Assembly: GCA_013398175.1 (NCBI GenBank)
Contig: VZRZ01002089.1
Coordinates: forward strand, 1,268,203-1,332,202
Length of the DNA: 64,000 nucleotides
Reading direction: 5' to 3'
Origin: Climacteris rufus
Taxonomy: Eukaryota; Chordata; Aves; Passeriformes; Climacteridae
Positions 59,253 through 64,000 of the stretch are shown here, in pieces. The position numbers and the translations under genes were made by a program. Position 1 is the first letter of the stretch. Each line of letters starts with the position of its first letter. A model generated the notes under the pieces. The model was not told the DNA's origin, searched no databases, and saw nothing but the letters and a program-made list of their open reading frames with translations.

Positions 59253-61289
59253 GTGCATGTGCAAAGGTCTTTTCTTCCTCTGACTTCATGAATAGCATAT
59301 GGGAGAACTGCCTTCCAGAGAGACAGCTCTGGGAGACTATTTCAATTTTCACTCTAGGACAGACAACCTGTGCGCTGTTGTATGAATGAAGTAAATGAGA
59401 AGTATTTAAAATAATATAGTAAACTATTACCACTGCTTCAAATTAGTTGTTTTAGATTGACCTAATTTAAAGAAAAAGTATTTTTAAAAGGCATGCTTTA
59501 ACAAATCTGTAAATGAAACCATTACATAAAACTGTCTTGATAAATGAGTTCTTAAGGGTAGAAAGAGTTAAGGAACAATAATATGCACAAGTACTAACTA
59601 CCCCAAAATGGAAGAAGGCAAGGAAGCACAGGCAGGAGAACAATGTGACTAAGTCATGAATTTTCATTAAACTCTAACCTAAGCAGAAGCCTTGTAGAAA
59701 GTAGAAACAAGTTGCAAGTATCCATGAGGATAAAAATACTTATAAAAAAGTAACACAAGCATGAAGGGATTTGAGTTAGAAAGGCTAAGACAGAAAACAA
59801 GAAGCAAATAGTATGTGACATCAAAAACGGTAGTCTTAACTTTTTAGGTAGATTAGTGTGAAATTGTGGGTCTACTATTCAGTGCGAAGGAGAATGAAAT
59901 TTTTAATGCACCTTTTTTGCTTCTGTCTTCCTCAAAAGGTTAGCTTGAGGTACTGACTAGACTTGTCAGCGCCAGTGAAGGCAGAATAAGAGAATCAGTT
60001 CCATTACCCAAATTTAGAATGTATTGTTTTTTTTTTTATAAGCTTTAGGATATCTGTGATATCTCCTTGGACCTAGCAGTCATGACACAAATCCTCTTGA
60101 AGAAACAACTGGAGGTCAGTCAGCATACCTAGAAGTATTTTAGCAGCAGTAGACGGTAAGTGCTTATTCTAAGCAAAGACTACATGTTTGAACTGAATGT
60201 AGGTTAAGGCATCAGCTTACAGTAGCAAATTTATACTAGTGATGGTTTACATAACTCAGAAGTTTTGAAAACATCTCAGGGCAATTCATTGTCATCTGAA
60301 GGAGGATCTGTGACTGCGTGTCCATTTGAAATTAGAACCCTTAAGTTCAGATTTGTTATGTAGGTGCTTGAAGATGTGACAGGTACTGGATTAAAATACT
60401 TACAGGTACCCACACCAAACATCCTTTTGAAACTGGGAACTTGAATTAGGGTGAGAATACCTTGCAGCATCTCAAATAGCAACAGATGTTACTAATCCTA
60501 AATTCCCACTGTAGTCAATGGAATCTAAAATGCATTTCAGTTGCTCGGTTAAGCCTCTAATACCATTTGTGAGCTTCAGGCTAGCTCTTGAGGACATGAG
60601 TCTCACGCTGATCTGGTGTTATATCCCCAGTGGCTGTCTTGGAGACCCTGCATGACCTCAAATGATAGTAGACACTTGTATGTGTAATTTAATCAAACTG
60701 GGGGTCTATTTTCTCTGTATTAAGACCTTAGACACCTTCAAAACTTGTGGAAACTTGTATGTAGATAAGAAGTTATGCTATTATACCCTTATAAATTTAG
60801 CGAATATTATATATTTGACATATATCCTGCCCTAAAGTATAAGGAAAGACAGTGCAGTAGTAGTCATAGAACTTGTGGGGAAGAGGAGTGTAGAGGAGAG
60901 GGATATAGATTTATACTGACAAAAAAAATTCTGAACTAATAAACTATGTGAAGCTTCTGAAGGATAATGGACAGATTAATTAATTTGAGATTGAAAAAAA
61001 AAATCTGGTCCCACTCACCTAATTTTTTTTACATTACAAGATCAGAGGCCCAGGGAATTTAGTACGCTTATAACTGTTATAACTTCTTCTTTTATTTTCT
61101 TTTCTTTTTTTTTTTTTTTTTTAATAATTCAGGTAAAGAAATAGATTTTGGTTGACTCTTCTACAGAGGTCTTAAACAATGTTTGGAAAAGTGTGCCCAG
61201 AGAATTATTTGTGGTTCAGTGCCAGAACAAAAAGATGCACAGAGTAGAGCTTCATTCGTTTTTTTCATTAACAACTGGGATGATGGAAT
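59253..61289. other. AT-rich non-repeat DNA; poly-T tract
   Basis: No feature recognised except poly-T at about 61107-61122. Confidence 0.45.
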
Positions 61290-61800
61290 CAAGAGCATGG
61301 GATAAAATTTTCAGACAACAGATAGCTGGGAGGGACTGTAGGCATACTGGAGGATAGGATGAGAATCAAAAATGATCTTGACAAACTGAAGAAATGGTCT
61401 GGAAAAAAAAACAGATGCAGTTCAACAGAGACGAGTGCAAGAAACTACATTTAGACGGATATAATTAACAGCATAAGTGGGAAGAAAAACAAATGGTTGC
61501 AAAAAAAATTAATTCCCTGCCTTTCCAGGGATTATAGTGGATCATAAACTTAATTTGAATCTGTAAAATCATCCTGTCATGGAAAAAAACAAACATCATA
61601 TTCAAATTATAATCAAGAATGTAAGTGTGCAACGTGTGTTAAGCCTATTTACATTACTCATTAGTGGGGAAACAGGTAGAGTACAGTCTGGGCAAGTCGC
61701 CTTCAAAAATATGTCTTCCAAAGGGAGTAATTTTAAATTAAAGCAATCCCAGATGTAGATTGGAGATCTAGAACACAGGATCTAAAAGGAAGCATTGAAT
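61290..61800 (+). mobile_element. Old CR1 LINE fragment, reverse-transcriptase C-terminal region
   Basis: The plus-strand translation gives relics of the CR1 block that follows the ADD motif: GCATACTGGAGGATAGGATG, then DLDKLKKWS and MQFNRDECKKLHLD, matching CR1 DLDKLEKW and MKFNKGKCKVLHLG. From about 61600 the match to the next ORF2 segment (GTAAGTGTGCAACGTGTG) is weaker. No 3' terminus is seen. Confidence 0.72.
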
Positions 61801-61984
61801 AAAGTAAGTATAGTGAATAGGATACTATGGAGAAAATGCAAAAAATTTCTCTTTTTAAAAAAGATTATTGTTACAGAAAAATACATCACGTTGTGTCCAA
61901 CAGACTAAGAGACTGCTGAGGGTCACACAGCTCCATGCTATAGGTGCAACCAGTAGCAAAGCTGAGCTTGTGTCCCCAGAAGGC

Positions 61985-62060
61985 ACATACACACAAAGCA
62001 GATGTATACACCACATAGACACACACAGCTGTCCACGCAGACCACAGACACACCACAAGC
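61985..62060 (+). repeat. Imperfect (CA)n-rich tract
   Basis: Several short ACACAC runs separated by mixed sequence. Confidence 0.7.
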
Positions 62061-62199
62061 ACAGACAGCAGCAAGAGCCTTTTCCTGCCCCCATCTCTAG
62101 CTGAGCAGGGCAGATGTTTTCTAGTGAAAACATATATATGCACATGTATGTAAATATATATCCACATGTATAACATGGACCTTCCTTAGAAACTGGGCT

Positions 62200-63990
62200 G
62201 ACATTCACTTTGTCCAGTAGCTGTGCCCAGATCCCAGTCTCCCCGGTTTCAAGCGCCTGGGCATACAAGTCCCTGATACTGCAGCCCCTCTCGAGTTGCT
62301 GGTACAGACCATCTCACTCATACACACATGATCACACTTGAATACCCAGAGCTGGCTGGGACTACCCAGCTGCCCAGTAGTCAAGTAACCCAGATTCTCA
62401 CCCTTACAGACAAAAGCAAATCTTGCCCCTAGAAACTCCAGATCCTATAGTCTCTCCAGAAACTGCTGGCACTCCCCTAGTTTCCCAAGGTCTGGGAGAA
62501 GTCCCTTATTCTCCTGGGGTCTCACCCTTGGAGATACCTCTTCTGTCCAGATCCATGAACTCTGCCACTGGTTCGCTGGCTCATTTGGCTGAATTTTCAC
62601 TAGTGATTGCAAACATTCTCACACCAAGAGTAACTCCAGGTGCTGCATTGTGGACACATGGGCCTCTGACTCAAGTCCCACACCAGGGCTGGCACTTGGG
62701 TTTCACACAGTTTGGTCTCTCCAGTTCAGTTGCTGGCACAGAGGCAAATGTACCCTCTGACCAGTTGTCCCACACTTATTTCTGGCACTCAGACCCCCTC
62801 CTACCGGCATGTACACAGAAAAGGGAGTCCCTCCCACAGAAAAAATAGCTAAAACTTGTGCTGAAAAATTGCAGGCTATAGCCAGACAAATTATTCTGAC
62901 TAGCCAGCTGATGCTTTGCTGGAGTTTTTCGAGTCCGCACAGCGTCCGAAAAGCGAGCTTAGTCCCTGCTGATGTGAGTTGCAGAAGTCCACAGCTCTCC
63001 CAAGGCACAGAGTCCTGGCTAACGCAGATGACTGGTTTCTGCTGGTTTCTCTGGCTAGGAGTTACCTCAAGTTTGGTGTTTTAGCATCGGCAAGAACAAA
63101 AGGCTAAAGAGGGCTCTTCTCTGTAATTACAGCCATTTTATTGTAAATCCAATGTGGCATTCTGAGGGTCCAGGGGAAGCAAGGGAGAAGACAACCTGAT
63201 AGCTGTAGGATCCCAGGAGAAAGAGGAAGTGGGAACCTGCAGGGACCTTTTTCTGGGGAGGTGGGACCAGAGGGCACCCAATGGGAAGCCACATGGTTCA
63301 AAATGACCAGTGGAGGGGAGAGCTTTCCAGGGCATAACTATGTATGGAACCTGAGGTAGGCGATACAGGTGACACAAGGAAAATACGGGATTTCACCATA
63401 GCTCAGACAGAGAGTTCAGATCTTGGAGGGAGAGGGTTCAGAGGGCATTGCCCTGGGGCTTTTCCCACCAATCCTGAAGCTCAACAGCAGAAGTTTCTGC
63501 CAAGTACACTGCTACAGCCAGCTATTTACATGCAATTTTTACATAGCCATTTTTATCTCCTTGTCATTATATTTTCCCAAACTTGTTCCTACTCAGATCA
63601 TCTGAATTCCCTTCAACACTTTTGGTTCTTCCCTAAACATCCCATTATGAGTCTTGAACAATCCCAAATGCTCTTGCCCTGCATCCCATATAGTGCCCTA
63701 TATACTGGGGCAGTCACCCCACTCAGTCTGAAAGGTGCTCCAGCATTGACTTATCGTGATGAGTCCACATGTGACACCCATGACAATGAGTCAATCCTGG
63801 AGCATGGGACACATTATGGACTGCAGAAGAAGTGATAAAAAGGGTTCCTGTGGTAAGGTCTGAGGCCCAGCAACAGGGGTGGGACCATAAGTTGGTGGGT
63901 GCATGTGCCTGGGTGCCAGCACATGGACTGGAGAGATCCCAGTGTTTTCTTGGATTGAATAGTTTCTGAATGAGTAGCCAGGATTTTCCC
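62200..63990 (-). mobile_element. Possible unclassified LTR retroelement sequence, minus orientation
   Basis: GC content rises visibly from about 62.2 kb to near the window end. On the minus strand there is a TATA-like AGTATATAGGG (about 63697-63708) and, about 560 bp downstream, AATAAA (plus-strand TTTATT at 63137-63142). That arrangement would fit an LTR promoter and polyadenylation signal. Neither end could be defined, no target duplication was found and no retroviral protein was recognised. The frames at 62423-62848 and 63344-63835 have no domain. Alternatives are a decayed retrogene or a gene-associated GC-rich segment. Confidence 0.25.
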
Positions 63991-64000
63991 TTTTTTTTTT
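63991..64000. repeat. Poly-T at the window edge
   Basis: Ten T in a row, cut by the window boundary. Confidence 0.85.

Noticed and set aside
62423..62848. 141-codon plus-strand frame
   Set aside because: No domain, no splice or promoter context, and it lies in a suspected retroelement on the opposite strand. It is kept only as part of the unexplained block.
63344..63835. 163-codon plus-strand frame
   Set aside because: No recognisable domain; it is antisense to the suspected minus-strand retroelement.
1..64000. CRISPR arrays, operons, tRNA and rRNA genes, full proviruses with gag, pol or env
   Set aside because: None seen. The window is eukaryotic, repeats are dispersed retroelements, and all LTRs appear solo or fragmentary with no retroviral coding region beside them.

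Overview
The window is a gene-poor, AT-rich stretch of vertebrate nuclear DNA, almost certainly from a bird of the Neoaves. The evidence is the repeat content. Every recognisable LINE is CR1, and there are several avian-type retroviral long terminal repeats (LTRs) with intact target-site duplications. One MIR/CORE-SINE-like relic is present, and no L1, Alu or B1 sequence was seen. I found no complete protein-coding gene, rRNA, tRNA, operon or CRISPR array. Most long open frames lie inside repeats or simple-sequence DNA. The window is best read as a gene desert or the inside of a very long intron.

Layout. 1-2.3 kb: no feature. 2.3-3.75 kb: an old CR1 on the plus strand. 4.8-7.4 kb: three CR1 copies in a row, all on the minus strand, the middle one carrying reverse-transcriptase remnants. 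7.4-12.9 kb: no repeats recognised, one possible conserved non-coding block. 12.9-13.9 kb: solo LTR of family B with a perfect 5-bp duplication. 17.45-18.32 kb: solo LTR of family A, also with a perfect 5-bp duplication. 18.7-20.0 kb: second family B LTR, broken by a 334-bp insert. 23.6 kb: possible terminal exon on the plus strand. 29.2 and 33.0 kb: CR1 3' ends. 31.5-34.0 kb: weak exon candidates on both strands. 35.6-36.2 kb: MIR-like SINE beside a U3-deleted, tandemly duplicated family K LTR. 37.1-39.6 kb: the longest CR1, minus strand, with both reverse-transcriptase and endonuclease-region remnants. 43.6-46.7 kb: two minus-strand LTRs, a GC-rich island and a CR1. 49.2 kb: large CCTT/CCTG array, followed by an assembly gap inside poly-A. 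53.1-55.0 kb: third family B LTR, apparently split by a small inversion. 58.1 kb: intact family K solo LTR. 59.1 and 61.3 kb: CR1 pieces. 62.2-64 kb: GC-richer, retroelement-like block of unknown identity.

The window records repeated retroelement insertion followed by local rearrangement. Nothing here looks like a working gene cluster. The most unusual observations are the LTR cut by an inversion (53.1-55.0 kb), the LTR whose promoter and polyadenylation region was deleted and whose remainder was duplicated across a single N (35.8-36.2 kb), the unassigned insert inside a family B LTR (19.2-19.5 kb), and four exon-like segments that need transcript evidence. No new biological system could be demonstrated. 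LTR family letters (A, B, C, D, K) are my own labels, and boundaries were read by eye.
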